This document shows, one piece after another, positions 36,155 through 46,861 of a stretch of DNA of 64,000 nucleotides. Both the position numbers and the translations under genes were made by a program. Origin of the DNA: Pyrococcus sp. ST04 (GTDB taxonomy: Archaea > Methanobacteriota_B > Thermococci > Thermococcales > Thermococcaceae); assembly GCF_000263735.1 (NCBI RefSeq), contig NC_017946.1:1219348-1283347 (forward strand), written 5' to 3'. Numbering within the stretch: position 1 is the first letter of the stretch; each line of letters starts with the position of its first letter. The notes under the pieces were generated by a model. That model saw only the letters and a list, made by a program, of their open reading frames with translations. It did not search any database and was not told where the DNA came from.

Positions 36155-37241
36155 CAACCTCACCAGGGTATATATCGTCAAAGTCTGGAAGACCACTTAG
36201 TAATTCTTTTTTCTTTATCTCACTTTCCTCTTTAGCTTTCATAAAATCTCTGGCATATTTCTTTGCGGTCAAGATTATCTCTTCTATACTCTTACTTTCG
36301 TATATCCCACTTAACAGTGTAACAACCTCAACTTCCCTCTCCCTAGGATCTGGGTAGAATCCCCTAAATATCTGCTTTCCCTTTATCCTTTCCGTGAGCT
36401 CATTTAATGCCTCAAATATGTCTTTAGCCTTTAAGGCTTCAGGAGGCCCATGGATAGCTACAAGACCGTAAAGTGCCGACTCTATGTTAACATCAAGGTA
36501 GAGTCCCTCTGTCTCGAACGATCTTATTATCAGCCTTGACAGGCTTTTGATCTTTGAAGCATCTGCTTTTGCATATCCAATTGTAGCAAAACTGCCCATT
36601 GCCCTAAGAACAAACTTCAAATCACTTGCATCCAACGTTTGTTCTCCAGGAACGTCGATCAAAGCCAACAAAGAGGCTATTCTTTCAACAATTGCATAGT
36701 TTATCTTTTCATAGGCCTGGCTTATATCTTCACCACTCTCCTTGAGCTTATTGTTGTCTATTGCTATTATTGAGTCAACTATCTTTGAGAGCTTGTCTAT
36801 AGTTATTGCGGCATTTATAGTTGGCCTTATTCCCTCCTCCTTTAGTGGCAGTGCTCCTACTGCAACAACAAGGGAATCAGGGTACTCCTCTTTGAGTGCT
36901 TCTGCCAAGACTGGAGTGCCGCCGGCTCCAGTCCCACCTCCAAACCCGAAAGTCAAGAAAAATATATCAACGTCCTCGTACCCAACTAGGGAGTTTATTT
37001 TTTTCATTACCATCGGAAGATCTCTTTTCATTGCCTCTCTCCCGAGAACGGGATTTGCATTTACCCCTTTACCCCCAACTATGCTCTCGCCTATCAGGAT
37101 CCTCCTTTCTGGAGGGATATGCTTCAGATATTCAAGATCTCCTCTTGAAGTGTTTATGGCCAATGCCTCAAAATCAACTAAAGAAAATATGTCTGCTATC
37201 TTTGTCCCGCACTGGCCTATTCCTATTATTATTGCCCTCAC
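36147..37241 (-). CDS. cetZ: CetZ-like tubulin/FtsZ superfamily GTPase
   Basis: 364-residue cytoskeletal GTPase. The glycine-rich tubulin signature FGFGGGTGAGGTP is at about 98-110; GIGQCG at 6-11 is the T1 loop and AINTSRGDL the T2/T3 region. It lacks the C-terminal FtsZ tail that binds FtsA/SepF partners and ends in an acidic segment, as CetZ-type (FtsZ3) proteins do; archaeal CetZ controls cell shape and motility rather than division. The GTG at 37241 is used because GGGGGTGA lies about eight bases before it and the protein then begins MRAIIIGIGQ; the open frame extends to 37271. It sits in an operon with surface and pilin-like genes, which suggests a role in placing surface structures. 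Confidence 0.88.
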   Translation of the reverse strand: MRAIIIGIGQCGTKIADIFSLVDFEALAINTSRGDLEYLKHIPPERRILIGESIVGGKGVNANPVLGREAMKRDLPMVMKKINSLVGYEDVDIFFLTFGFGGGTGAGGTPVLAEALKEEYPDSLVVAVGALPLKEEGIRPTINAAITIDKLSKIVDSIIAIDNNKLKESGEDISQAYEKINYAIVERIASLLALIDVPGEQTLDASDLKFVLRAMGSFATIGYAKADASKIKSLSRLIIRSFETEGLYLDVNIESALYGLVAIHGPPEALKAKDIFEALNELTERIKGKQIFRGFYPDPREREVEVVTLLSGIYESKSIEEIILTAKKYARDFMKAKEESEIKKKELLSGLPDFDDIYPGEVDD

Positions 37242-37267
37242 TCCAGGTTCACCCCCGTAAAAATAAA

Positions 37268-39331
37268 TCAAATGAAGATCACAGATATCTCATTTTCCTG
37301 AACCTCGTCATCTCTGTTTTCATCAACCCAAGATGCCACGATAGCTTTTCCATGCAGGTACTTGAGTATTGGTGTGTTGAAGAGGAGGTTTGCTATGTCT
37401 TCAGTATTTCTACCTTTGTATAGAACGAAAAGCAACTCTCCATCCCTGTTTCTGCCAGGAACTATAAGGAGAACCCCATCGCCATATAATGGAATACCAT
37501 TTACAGCAAGTACTCCCTTCATAATTCCAATTTTGACATCAGCGTTGTATTTAGACACATCGACCCTTCCCAAGGGATAGATTAAGATATAATTGCCATA
37601 CTCTGGGATCTTAATCAGAACTGTAGTCCTTATGCTAGTATTGGTGTGGAATATTTCCTTTAACCCATCTGAAACGACACCAGCTATGCTTGGACTCGTT
37701 GTTAGTATCTTAACTTTCTTTCCTTTTATGCTTGTTAGTACCGTGTATATATTCACTTTTGGAACTTCAGGGAAGAGTGTGTAGTACATAATAAAGGTTG
37801 CGTCAAGCAGTGGGCTCTCGTAAAAGTCTTCCACCTTTGGAATTTCCCATGTTGGCTTAAAGCCGAGTTTTGACAATAAGACGTAAAGATAAAGTTTCTC
37901 CCACTCTTGCGAGGGTGGGTTATTTAGGATATATTCTATTGTATCGTGGAGATCATCCAGACGAGCCACGTTTAAGAGAGAACTAAAGATTATGGTAGTC
38001 TCTGGGTACTCTGGGGCAAAATACCAGTAAGTTATTGGGGTTCTAAAGACGTAACCCCATCCCCCATCATTTTTCATAGATAATAACCACTCAACGTTTT
38101 CATGTATAATTGGATCATACTTAGATACACCCAATCTCCATAATGCTTCAACTGCAAGAGCCACTATTAATGGTTGTCTCCCAAAACTATCTCCCCAATA
38201 TGTACTAAGAATTAATTCTTTAGCATGTTGTTTTTCTTCTAGTGAGAGAGCATTATACTCTAAAAGGGATAGAAGAGCAAATAGATATTCTTCTCTCATA
38301 TATCTATCCCTGAGAATAAGTTGTTCTTCTCTAAAGAGAACCTTTCTCATAAATTCGAGTCCTCTCTGAGCGGCATCGCTACTGGGGTTGCATATCTTTA
38401 CAGCCTTTAAAACGAAGTATGTTGTTGAAACACTTGAAGGAGATCCTCTATATATTCCCCATCCACCATCTTCATTTTGAAGACTCTGGAGAATACTACA
38501 GGCCTTGCCTAAGACATCTTCTTGAGGGCTCACTAAGTTCTCTGAAACTAAAGAAAATGCCATCGTTGCATATAAGGGGTAGTATTTATCAGGCCAATCC
38601 TCTTTCTCCTCCTCGACCTTTGTTAATAACTTTGCCGCTTCAAAATTTAAACCTTTAAGAGAAAGAATAGCATATGCCCCTAGGGCGGTGTTTAGGGTTG
38701 CTAATTTTTCAAGGGCATCCGAGGGTGTTTCACCTGTGACTTTTCTAGTTACAATTATCCAGAGATAGAGATGATAAGGATCGGAAGGCATTTTATCCCT
38801 TATTATTGAATATGCTTTCTCAACTAGATCAAGCTTAGTTTCTAAGAATACCAGAGCTGCAGAAGCTAATAGGGTACTTCTATAATCGGGCTTCATACCT
38901 TTTAAATATCCCCATCCGTCTCCAGTAAAAGACTCCGTAAGAAAACTAATTCCTCTATTTATAGCCTCTACTATTTTCCTCTCCTTATTTTTATCAAAAG
39001 AAAATGCTTTTTTAGCTTCTGCAAGAGCTATTAGTGCATATCCGGTATCTGGAACTGAACTCACACTCCCATAAAAGTATCCCCACCCACCATCTGGATT
39101 TTGCCAAGATAGTAGCTCCTCGACTCTCTTCCAGGCTTCATCTACAGACAAATTCTCGCTCTTATTAAGGGCTAGGCTAAGTGCAAATACTATCAAGCTA
39201 AGATTTTCTGTTTTATTATCATCGGGAAAGTCCTTCGAAATATCCACGGAATAGTCAAGTATTTCTAATGCTGACATCGGAAGCAATAAAATATTAATGA
39301 ATATCAGGGCTACTGCAATCTTCATCCTCAT
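37268..39331 (-). CDS. Secreted protein with prenyltransferase/squalene-cyclase (alpha-alpha toroid) repeats
   Basis: 687 residues with a signal peptide (MRMKIAVALIFINILLLPMS). QW-type repeats are plain: QNPDGGWGYFYG at about 77-88, GDGWGYLKG, QNEDGGWGIYRGSPSSVSTT and KNDGGWGYVFRTP, each followed by a helix pair (GYALIALAEA, YFVLKAVKIC). The catalytic DxDD of true cyclases is not evident, and extracellular location argues against an enzyme on squalene; related toroids in complement-like proteins and gliding proteins bind partners. A beta-rich C-terminal domain (about 560-687) follows. It is co-directional with cetZ (its stop lies 26 bases upstream of the cetZ GTG). Confidence 0.82.
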   Translation of the reverse strand: MRMKIAVALIFINILLLPMSALEILDYSVDISKDFPDDNKTENLSLIVFALSLALNKSENLSVDEAWKRVEELLSWQNPDGGWGYFYGSVSSVPDTGYALIALAEAKKAFSFDKNKERKIVEAINRGISFLTESFTGDGWGYLKGMKPDYRSTLLASAALVFLETKLDLVEKAYSIIRDKMPSDPYHLYLWIIVTRKVTGETPSDALEKLATLNTALGAYAILSLKGLNFEAAKLLTKVEEEKEDWPDKYYPLYATMAFSLVSENLVSPQEDVLGKACSILQSLQNEDGGWGIYRGSPSSVSTTYFVLKAVKICNPSSDAAQRGLEFMRKVLFREEQLILRDRYMREEYLFALLSLLEYNALSLEEKQHAKELILSTYWGDSFGRQPLIVALAVEALWRLGVSKYDPIIHENVEWLLSMKNDGGWGYVFRTPITYWYFAPEYPETTIIFSSLLNVARLDDLHDTIEYILNNPPSQEWEKLYLYVLLSKLGFKPTWEIPKVEDFYESPLLDATFIMYYTLFPEVPKVNIYTVLTSIKGKKVKILTTSPSIAGVVSDGLKEIFHTNTSIRTTVLIKIPEYGNYILIYPLGRVDVSKYNADVKIGIMKGVLAVNGIPLYGDGVLLIVPGRNRDGELLFVLYKGRNTEDIANLLFNTPILKYLHGKAIVASWVDENRDDEVQENEISVIFI

Positions 39332-39392
39332 GTAATTTCCCTCCCACAGAATTTAGGCTGGGTGTTAAATAAAATTTATGATAGGGAAGAAA

Positions 39393-41483
39393 CTACTCCG
39401 TTAATACTTTAATTTCAGAAATCTCCTCTTCCTCTTTCTTTGGAAGACCTCCTGGTCTTGGCTGTTTTCTCCTAGCTTTGAGTTTTTCTAGTTCATTTTT
39501 ATATTTGACCATGCTATATCCAGTCCATCCGGATACTATTACAAGAGCTATTACTATGAACGTCAAGACATCTACCAAACTGACTCCTTTTGGACTTTCT
39601 TTGTTACTTTCTTTCAAGTATTCCTTAGTTATGTTTGCTATTTCCTCTGCTAAATACGTTGCATTCTCCTGGGAAGCCAAAACTTCCTTTATGAACTCTG
39701 GTAATTCCTCCGGGGATGGATATTTCTCGATAACTTTAGTATTTTCTTTAACTATTATCCTCGGTGGAACACTGTTTATCAGGACAGTATTAGGATACTC
39801 TATCGTGTGCCATCCTCCTAAGGGATCTTGGAACTTTAGAACGACTTTTAGGGGGTAGACTCCCTGTTTAAGAACAAGATATTGGGAGTCCACAACCTTC
39901 TCTTCACCAGCCTTTAGTGTCCCTATCTCAATTACATCTTTTCCATCTAAGAAATCTCCAAGAGATACAAGGAGCGAAGCATTCTTTATGAACTCGTATT
40001 CATTGTTATTTCCGTAAGCCTTTATTGTAAACCTCAATTTTACTGTCGAGTTTTCTTTTGCAATCACGTAGTTGCTCCAGGAGGAATTTGAAAATCCTTC
40101 AACATTTAGGCTTATTCTGGGAACTGCATAGACATTTATTTTCTCTATAACATTTGATTTCACCGTTATCTTTCTTCCAGCTTCGTCATAGTACTCAACG
40201 ATAACGGGACCCAACGTATATGTCCCAACTGCCTTTGGCTTTAAGGTGTACACTAAAACTGGCATCTCGGAAAATGCCTCTAAGGTATTTAATGTCCATG
40301 CTCCGATTCCACTCCTGAGCTCGAAGTTATTTGGAACGGGGGCAACTACTCTAACTTGAAATGCATTTCCTCTTCCTTCATTCTTTACTTTAATGAAAAC
40401 TATAAGCTCGTCACCACCAAGCAAGAGATCCTTTGTGCTAACCTTGAGTTCGGCTGTGACTTTTGCAGATCTTATTATTGGCTTTGCTATGGCCCCCAAA
40501 GGAGCGTACACCTTTACATAAGTCCTGTTGTAAGTCATGTCAACGGAATTTGGAGGAATTTCAATCCTGAGAGGTGCTTTCGTGCAAAGATAAATGTTTC
40601 CTTCTCTAACGGAGAATTCTTCTAAGGTTTTTCCTTTGCTGTCTAGTACGGCAAACCTAGAGTAATATCCAACGCTTTTTAGCAAAATATTGTATTTTGT
40701 ATTATTGTACTCTATAGTTAAGTTCTCCCCCACGTAAAGTATATCGCTATACACAAGCTGAGTTGCTTCAGTAGGTGTTAACTGCTCTTCTTCCTCGGTT
40801 TCTTCTGGGGGCTTAATTACTTGAGGATTTGAAAATACAAATTTTGGAACGTATATATCAACTACTGCCTCATCATCTTTTTTTGCACTAACGAGGGTTA
40901 TCACTAAGAAAGGAGACTGAACAAAGTCGGAATTCAATCTATATGGTACTTTTATTGGGGAGTCTTTTTCTAGGAGTTTATCGACAGTCTCTCCATCCGG
41001 ATATGTTATCCTAAACTTTGCTTGAGTATCGGAGGGAACGTCAAGAAGTTTTATGGAGAACTTTGGAAAGAGTTTTGGAAGAGTGTAGGAGTCACCTTCA
41101 TTTAAGACCATGTTATCTTCGAGTAGTTTCATAGGAGTTGAGAGCTTCACATAAACTACGCCTTTATCCTTCCATATCCCGCTAATTTTAATTGCCAGAA
41201 GGATATTATCTTGAGATGGATAGTATCCAGTTTCGTCTTCTGCTAATATGAACGTTTTCATTGGATTATTATTCTCATATACCCTTATCTTTACCTTTGT
41301 CCAGTCAACGTCAACGTCTTCAAATTTCACAAGGTATTTCTCTGAGAACTTTATCCCCCAACCTAATTTTAACCCAATCGTTGTCAGACTTGAATACATT
41401 GTTTCTTCTCCCTTCACTTTTGGTATAAACAACATTGAAGAGCCAATTAGGATAAGTAGAATTAGTACACCCGCTTTTCTCAT
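39393..41483 (-). CDS. Membrane-anchored CARDB-type surface protein
   Basis: 696 residues: signal peptide (MRKAGVLILLILIGSSMLFI), several beta-sandwich domains including CARDB/BatD-like ones (VFIKVKNEGRGNAFQVRVVA, YTLKPKAVGTYTLGPVIVEY), a membrane helix near 640-660 (VLTFIVIALVIVSGWTGYSM) and a charged cytoplasmic tail of about 35 residues (KKEEEEISEIKV). BatD-like domains are typical of surface or oxygen-tolerance operons, but no MoxR or VWA partner is here. Likely first gene of the surface island, 61 bases before the toroid protein, with its own AT-rich promoter at 41484-41552. Confidence 0.8.
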   Translation of the reverse strand: MRKAGVLILLILIGSSMLFIPKVKGEETMYSSLTTIGLKLGWGIKFSEKYLVKFEDVDVDWTKVKIRVYENNNPMKTFILAEDETGYYPSQDNILLAIKISGIWKDKGVVYVKLSTPMKLLEDNMVLNEGDSYTLPKLFPKFSIKLLDVPSDTQAKFRITYPDGETVDKLLEKDSPIKVPYRLNSDFVQSPFLVITLVSAKKDDEAVVDIYVPKFVFSNPQVIKPPEETEEEEQLTPTEATQLVYSDILYVGENLTIEYNNTKYNILLKSVGYYSRFAVLDSKGKTLEEFSVREGNIYLCTKAPLRIEIPPNSVDMTYNRTYVKVYAPLGAIAKPIIRSAKVTAELKVSTKDLLLGGDELIVFIKVKNEGRGNAFQVRVVAPVPNNFELRSGIGAWTLNTLEAFSEMPVLVYTLKPKAVGTYTLGPVIVEYYDEAGRKITVKSNVIEKINVYAVPRISLNVEGFSNSSWSNYVIAKENSTVKLRFTIKAYGNNNEYEFIKNASLLVSLGDFLDGKDVIEIGTLKAGEEKVVDSQYLVLKQGVYPLKVVLKFQDPLGGWHTIEYPNTVLINSVPPRIIVKENTKVIEKYPSPEELPEFIKEVLASQENATYLAEEIANITKEYLKESNKESPKGVSLVDVLTFIVIALVIVSGWTGYSMVKYKNELEKLKARRKQPRPGGLPKKEEEEISEIKVLTE

Positions 41484-41552
41484 CCTCTCCCAACCCCCAT
41501 TATTTGATGATTCTTAAGTTTAGAATTTTTGATAAGTATAAAGCTCTTTTGG

Positions 41553-44294
41553 TTAATCCCAAAACTTCCTTGTCCTTATATATTTCTTCTCAAGCTCCAT
41601 TAATTCGGAAATAAGTTGTGATCTTGGAATGCTTGCAAGAACCCTACTCGCTGTTTTAACACCAACACCATAAGTTGCCAATGCCAAAACTGCATTTTCT
41701 CCATAAGTTCTATACAAGTCTGAAGCCTTTAGTCCTCTAAGGTAAACCCTTTCCTCCTCTGCACTAAGTCTCATTTTATTCTTAACTTTTTTAAGAACCT
41801 TTAAGAATTCCTCAGCATCTTTGGGATGAAGAGGAGCTAACATGAGTGATCCACACTTTGGACATGTTACATTCCCTCTCCCAATCACTCTCCCAACTTT
41901 TGTTCTCCAATGCCATCCACAATTGGTACAAACCATGACAATATCTTTTTCAAGCAACTTCTGATAGAACATTTCTCTTAGATCCTCTTCTGTGAACGGG
42001 CCAGAAATCAAAAATTCCCCAAGGAAGTTCATGTATGGGAGAGCTAAAATGCTTGGCTTTTCATTAATTGTAGTTTTTATCCTTAAGAATCCCTCTCTTA
42101 TGCTTCTGATAATTTGTATACTCGTTGGAATGTCAACTTTTTCTTGAAATATCTCATTTAGAGTTTCTTTTTCAATAATAGTCCCTTCAAACAACTTTTC
42201 TATGCTTTTAACCTTTGCTCGCTTCGAGAGTGCCCCAATCCTTTTAGCAACATTGATCATCTTCCATCTATATATTGAGCTAAACTTAGCCCCTTTTATC
42301 ACAAGCTCAGGAATTCCTTCTGGGGGAATAACGGAGATAAAATCTGCGATTTCTTGTGGATTTAATTTGAAAGGTGCTTTTATAACTATTGCATGAGCAT
42401 ACGCTTTCATTGAAAATATGTTCCCATATTTTGAGGAAAGAAGAACCCAGAGAATCCTCGCTAGAGTTTCATTAACTTTATTCCCAAAGCTTGCATGAAT
42501 TATTGCTATCTTTCCCACCACCTCAATAACAATATCCCTATCTGTGGAGAGCAAACTTCCCTTGAGCTCTTCTACAACCCTTCTAATATCTTCATCTTCA
42601 AACTCAACTCCCTCTATTAGTTTGACTCCCCTAGAAATATCATATAAGAGTTCCCTTTTGAGAACGCCCGTATCTCTAGCAACCTCATAGGGGACGGGTA
42701 TTAGTTCCCCCTCCCAGCTAGGTATGGCACCTTCGATATTCCCAGACTCTCTGACCTTAACTATCTCCCCGTCCCTATCGATTTCTAGCACAATCCAACT
42801 CCGCCCATGCATTATAAATTCAACACCTTCTTCAAGCTCTATCACGAAGTTTTCGTCTAGTCGACCAATAATTTTTCCAGATACAACGTCTAATACCTTG
42901 TAGCTGATCTCGTCCGGTATCATTGATAGGTTATCAAAATAGTATTTATACGATCTCCTACCAAGCTTTAGTTTTCCTTCCACGATTTTTATTATCCCTG
43001 CCTCCTCAAGAAGTCTCAGAACTTCTAGGTAATCCTCCCAAGAGAGATTCTTGTAAGGATATGTTGATTTTGCAATTCTATATGGTTCACTAATGCTAAT
43101 TTCCTTATACTCTATTAATAATCCAACCACAAAGTGGGCCAAAACATCCCTAGCATTCATATAAGGTCTTACGGGTTCGAGTTTTCCTTCAAGTGCCCTC
43201 TTCGCAATGACAAGGCTTTCAAGGTAGTCTTCCGGACTTGTTGTAATTATATAAGCCTCGCTAGTCTCACTAAGCCTATGTTTACTTCTTCCTGCCCTCT
43301 GAATCAACCTATTGACTTGTCTTGGGCTCATATATTGAACAACAACGTCAACGTCCCCAATGTCAATGCCTAACTCCATTGAAGATGTACAGACCAAAGC
43401 CTTTACTTCTCCATTCTTAAGTTTCTTCTCCGCTTCTATTCTAGCATCCCTTGAAAGACTACCGTGATGAACTTCAACAGGTTTTCCCCATGCTTTAAGT
43501 CTATGTGCCAAAACTTCAGCGAACTGCCTAGTGTTTACAAAAATTAGTGCCCTTCTGTAGTTCTCAACTATATTCCACAACGTTCTTAACCTAGCAGCGA
43601 CATCTGAAGGAATCTTTAATCTCTCAGCGAGCTTTTCATCTTCCTCAGATATTCTCGGATATAGGACTTTAAACTTGTACTTCTTCTTTAGCCTTGGCCT
43701 TACAATAACATCAGCCTTTAACCATTCTCTAATTTCTTCCTCATTACCCACGGTAGCCGATAATCCAATCCTTATGAAATCAGAAATTAGCCTGAGCCTT
43801 TCTAGGTTTAGAATCAGCTGAACTCCCCTTTTATTGTCAACGAGTTCCGCAATTTCATCTATTATCACAAATTTCACGTTTCTAAGGAATGGTCGGAGAG
43901 ATTTCATTGTCAATATTATTGGCAAAGTTTCTGGCGTTACTATCAAAATATGGGGAGGATTCCTTACTTGCCTTGCCCTTTTTGACTGTGGTGTATCTCC
44001 ATGCCTAACATCGACCATAACCCCTGTCCTTTTCCCCCACCACATAAGTCTCTCTAAGAGATCCCTATTAAGAGCCTTGAGAGGAGCTATATAAAGGGCA
44101 GATATCGGAGGTAAGTTCTCCTCAAGAATAGAATTTATTACAGGGAGAATTGCGGCCTCAGTTTTACCACTACCTGTCGGGGCTATTATTAAGGTACTTT
44201 TTTTCTCTCCATAGATCCTTCTAAACGCTTCAATTTGAATTTGATTCAGTCTGCCAAATTTTTCTTTGATGGCCTTTCTGATTAAGATGTGCAT
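41553..44294 (-). CDS. lhr: ATP-dependent helicase Lhr (archaeal Lhr core type)
   Basis: 913-residue superfamily 2 DNA/RNA helicase. Motif [10 protein letters not shown] at 38-46, motif [14 protein letters not shown], motif [11 protein letters not shown], motif IV-VI including [17 protein letters not shown] and QRAGRSKHR; the Lhr winged-helix and DUF-type middle domain follow. A four-cysteine zinc finger lies near the C-terminus (CTNCGWHW, then CPKCGS). Lhr proteins act in DNA repair or RNA metabolism. It is divergent from hjc with only 52 bases between the starts, consistent with joint regulation of repair functions. Confidence 0.93.
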   Translation of the reverse strand: MHILIRKAIKEKFGRLNQIQIEAFRRIYGEKKSTLIIAPTGSGKTEAAILPVINSILEENLPPISALYIAPLKALNRDLLERLMWWGKRTGVMVDVRHGDTPQSKRARQVRNPPHILIVTPETLPIILTMKSLRPFLRNVKFVIIDEIAELVDNKRGVQLILNLERLRLISDFIRIGLSATVGNEEEIREWLKADVIVRPRLKKKYKFKVLYPRISEEDEKLAERLKIPSDVAARLRTLWNIVENYRRALIFVNTRQFAEVLAHRLKAWGKPVEVHHGSLSRDARIEAEKKLKNGEVKALVCTSSMELGIDIGDVDVVVQYMSPRQVNRLIQRAGRSKHRLSETSEAYIITTSPEDYLESLVIAKRALEGKLEPVRPYMNARDVLAHFVVGLLIEYKEISISEPYRIAKSTYPYKNLSWEDYLEVLRLLEEAGIIKIVEGKLKLGRRSYKYYFDNLSMIPDEISYKVLDVVSGKIIGRLDENFVIELEEGVEFIMHGRSWIVLEIDRDGEIVKVRESGNIEGAIPSWEGELIPVPYEVARDTGVLKRELLYDISRGVKLIEGVEFEDEDIRRVVEELKGSLLSTDRDIVIEVVGKIAIIHASFGNKVNETLARILWVLLSSKYGNIFSMKAYAHAIVIKAPFKLNPQEIADFISVIPPEGIPELVIKGAKFSSIYRWKMINVAKRIGALSKRAKVKSIEKLFEGTIIEKETLNEIFQEKVDIPTSIQIIRSIREGFLRIKTTINEKPSILALPYMNFLGEFLISGPFTEEDLREMFYQKLLEKDIVMVCTNCGWHWRTKVGRVIGRGNVTCPKCGSLMLAPLHPKDAEEFLKVLKKVKNKMRLSAEEERVYLRGLKASDLYRTYGENAVLALATYGVGVKTASRVLASIPRSQLISELMELEKKYIRTRKFWD

Positions 44295-44346
44295 ACCAAG
44301 TTACCCAATAAAAACTCACTTAAAAGTATATGGTAATTATTTGTGT

Positions 44347-44715
44347 ATGTACAGGAAAGGTGCAAATAGCGAAAGGGAATTAATTAAGATGCTCGAAAAA
44401 CATGGATTTGCAGTAGTTAGATCAGCAGGAAGTAAGAAGGTAGATCTTGTAGCAGGGAATGGGAAAAAATTCCTCTGTATAGAGGTTAAGTCTACAAAAA
44501 AGGATAAGATATACATAAAGAAAGAGGACATAGAAAGACTCGTTTCGTTTTCTAGAAAATTTGGAGGAATTCCAGTATTAGCGGTAAAATTCATCGGAAA
44601 TGGGTGGAAGTTTATGAATGTGGAGAAAATTGAGACGATTAGGTTTAGCATTAATGATGGAGATCCTCTAGAAGTATTTTTGGGAATTCAAAGAAAGTTG
44701 GGGGATGAAAGATGA
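44347..44715 (+). CDS. hjc: Holliday junction resolvase Hjc
   Basis: 122-residue archaeal resolvase that cuts four-way junctions as a dimer. Catalytic residues are Glu9, Asp33, Glu46 and Lys48 (the [18 protein letters not shown] and IEVKST segments). The ATG at 44347 is preferred over the long frame from 44266: the protein then starts MYRKGA as in the family, and a TATA-like stretch (AAAAGTATATGG) lies about 25 bases upstream, so the mRNA is leaderless. Its stop overlaps the next gene by ATGA, an odd coupling to a surface protein. Confidence 0.95.
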   Translation: MYRKGANSERELIKMLEKHGFAVVRSAGSKKVDLVAGNGKKFLCIEVKSTKKDKIYIKKEDIERLVSFSRKFGGIPVLAVKFIGNGWKFMNVEKIETIRFSINDGDPLEVFLGIQRKLGDER

Positions 44716-46277
44716 AAAAACATCATGTTGTGGCTCTAATGTTCTGGATTGGGATTATGATTTGCTCAACAATACCTTCCATCTCTGCGCAGCCTGTGCT
44801 AATTGTAAAAGTGTCTCCAGATAAAATAGAAGCTCTCCCCAATCAAACCGTTACCATTAATGTCACGATAACTAACCTTGGAAACGCTTCTGCAAGTAAT
44901 GTAACGGTTTTTGCACTTGACGATATAAAGGGCGTAATATTCACTCAAGGCTTTATAAAAGAAATACCCCCTAACGGCACCGTAACACTTCCCATTACTA
45001 TATACATCCTAAAAGCTGAAGCCGGAGTATATACGGTTAGAATTGGAGCAAGAGTCGGTAACCAGCTTAGTATTGGAGAGTTCTCTATTAAAGTTAAGTC
45101 AGTGATAAATTATACCGTGGATATCTTGGGAGATAAGAAATTTCTTTATGGCAAAAATGTAACTTTGACAGCAAAAATCCTCTCAACTTCGAATGTACTG
45201 TTATATGGAAATGTTGAGATAGTAGTTAGGAAGGGAGAAGAAACTATTAGAAAGTTTTCCGATAAGGTTATGATACAACCCTGGGGAGAATGGAAGAAGA
45301 AAATAGCGTTAGGAAATCTTCCTCTAGGCGAGTACAGAGTAGAGATTAAAACCGATTTTTATGGAAGAAAAGAAGCCAAGGTTTTTATGTTTGAAGTCTA
45401 TAGAAGGCCCCTCACCTATACAGCTTATTTTGAAAACGGAGAGATATTAGTTAAGGTTTACAGAAAAGACACGAAGGAACCCGTAAGTGGAATAAAGGTT
45501 GTTATTGGAAATTCGACTTTCTTTACCGACTACAATGGACTTGTTGAATATAGTGTAAAAGCCCCTGGTCTATATATGATTCGAGTATATCTTGACGGTG
45601 TAATAAGTGAGAGTATAGTTAGGGTTGAGAAGCCGATAATAGTTGCATACACAGAAAACAATAGTTTAATTGTTAAAGTCGTTGACTCTTTAGGTTATCC
45701 GATAGGAAATATCACGGTGAAGGTTTCCAGTATAAGGGGAGTGTTCTACAATGTAACAAACTCTGAGGGAATCTGTGCATTTAATGTATCAAGAATCGGA
45801 AGTGGAAAGATACAGATATCTGTGGAAAGTTTGAAATATCTGCCTTCGTCAATCGAAATAAATGTGCTACCACAAAAAAAGACGATGACAATACCAAAAA
45901 CTACAGAGTTAACGAAAACAGAAACTAAGAAGATAGTGCATACAATAACAGTAACTCAAGAAATCAAGGGTAAGACCATAATAGACAGATGGATAGTAAT
46001 TATTCTCGGCCTGTTCTTTGTCACATTAGGAGGAAGTTCATATCTCGCGTTCTTTAGACCAATAATCACAGAGGATAGAATAGAGAAGTATTACTTCATT
46101 AAAGTCAAAGCTCCCAGACTAATCCCCCTGAAAAATTTCAGCTACGAAATTCTTGCAAGTGCAAAAGAGGCTTGGACAAATAAGGGAAAAGTCAGAATCG
46201 AAGATAGCAGAATAATCTGGGAGATTGAGGAATTAGAGCCAGGAGAAGAAGCCATATTACAAATAGTTCTTGCATAG
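44712..46277 (+). CDS. Membrane-anchored CARDB-type surface protein
   Basis: 521 residues: signal peptide (about 1-27), a CARDB-like domain ([23 protein letters not shown]), further Ig-like beta domains (about 130-390), a Thr-rich stalk ([17 protein letters not shown]), a membrane helix near 428-450 and a cytoplasmic domain of about 75 residues that is itself beta-rich ([32 protein letters not shown]). The last residues look like a coiled or conserved intracellular module. Translation is coupled to hjc by ATGA overlap. Similar in architecture to the proteins at 415 and 39393; role unknown. Confidence 0.8.
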   Translation: MKKHHVVALMFWIGIMICSTIPSISAQPVLIVKVSPDKIEALPNQTVTINVTITNLGNASASNVTVFALDDIKGVIFTQGFIKEIPPNGTVTLPITIYILKAEAGVYTVRIGARVGNQLSIGEFSIKVKSVINYTVDILGDKKFLYGKNVTLTAKILSTSNVLLYGNVEIVVRKGEETIRKFSDKVMIQPWGEWKKKIALGNLPLGEYRVEIKTDFYGRKEAKVFMFEVYRRPLTYTAYFENGEILVKVYRKDTKEPVSGIKVVIGNSTFFTDYNGLVEYSVKAPGLYMIRVYLDGVISESIVRVEKPIIVAYTENNSLIVKVVDSLGYPIGNITVKVSSIRGVFYNVTNSEGICAFNVSRIGSGKIQISVESLKYLPSSIEINVLPQKKTMTIPKTTELTKTETKKIVHTITVTQEIKGKTIIDRWIVIILGLFFVTLGGSSYLAFFRPIITEDRIEKYYFIKVKAPRLIPLKNFSYEILASAKEAWTNKGKVRIEDSRIIWEIEELEPGEEAILQIVLA

Positions 46278-46853
46278 ATTATAAATTTCTTCTGCTATTT
46301 TTGATTTACCTCCAAGCCTCCTATATTCCCAATACAATTTCTCAACTTCTTTAAAGAGCCTAGTACCAATAGGGAGGTTCTTTTTTAGTGCATATAGGGC
46401 TCTACTCCCAATAACCCCCAACTCAATAAGATAGTTATCTGCCCTACTTATTGGCCTAGGGGTTTTTTGTGTGATTCCAACATAGATAGGGGAAACTTTA
46501 CATTTTCTAGCTAGACTTTCTCCTAGGGAATCTTTCACACTTATAACTTTACAGTCAGCATGTCCCTCTACCCAAGGATATCCTGCAACTCTATTCAGCT
46601 CCAATTTCTCACACTTTTCAAGCTTTAGGGATATGGGAAAATTAAAAGCAAGAGCAACTAGAATCTCTGGGTCATCGATTATTTGAATTACAACAGAGTT
46701 ATCCTTTTTGAGGTCATCAAAGCTTTTACCTTGGAAAATTTTAAAATATAAAAATTTCCCAATCCTTGTAATACCCACTGGAGTCATGTTTGACCTTGTT
46801 ATTAAAAGGACCTCGTACACCTTACTTTCTTCGGGAAATAGCTTTTCTATCAT
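46257..46853 (-). CDS. DUF447 family protein
   Basis: 198-residue archaeal protein with a split beta-barrel, flavin-reductase-like core (YEVLLITRSNMTPVGITR, FLYFKIFQGKS) and a C-terminal helical part (SRALYALKKN, EKLYWEYRRLGGKSKIAEEIYN). The family is conserved in archaea and structures are reported to bind FMN; the function is not established. It lies 8 bases after the PRC-barrel gene, and its 3' end overlaps the convergent surface-protein gene by 21 bases. Confidence 0.8.
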   Translation of the reverse strand: MIEKLFPEESKVYEVLLITRSNMTPVGITRIGKFLYFKIFQGKSFDDLKKDNSVVIQIIDDPEILVALAFNFPISLKLEKCEKLELNRVAGYPWVEGHADCKVISVKDSLGESLARKCKVSPIYVGITQKTPRPISRADNYLIELGVIGSRALYALKKNLPIGTRLFKEVEKLYWEYRRLGGKSKIAEEIYNLCKNYL

Positions 46854-46861
46854 CGCCAGGA

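Noticed and set aside
37268-39331. True squalene-hopene cyclase
   Set aside because: The protein is secreted, and no DxDD catalytic motif is evident despite the QW repeats.
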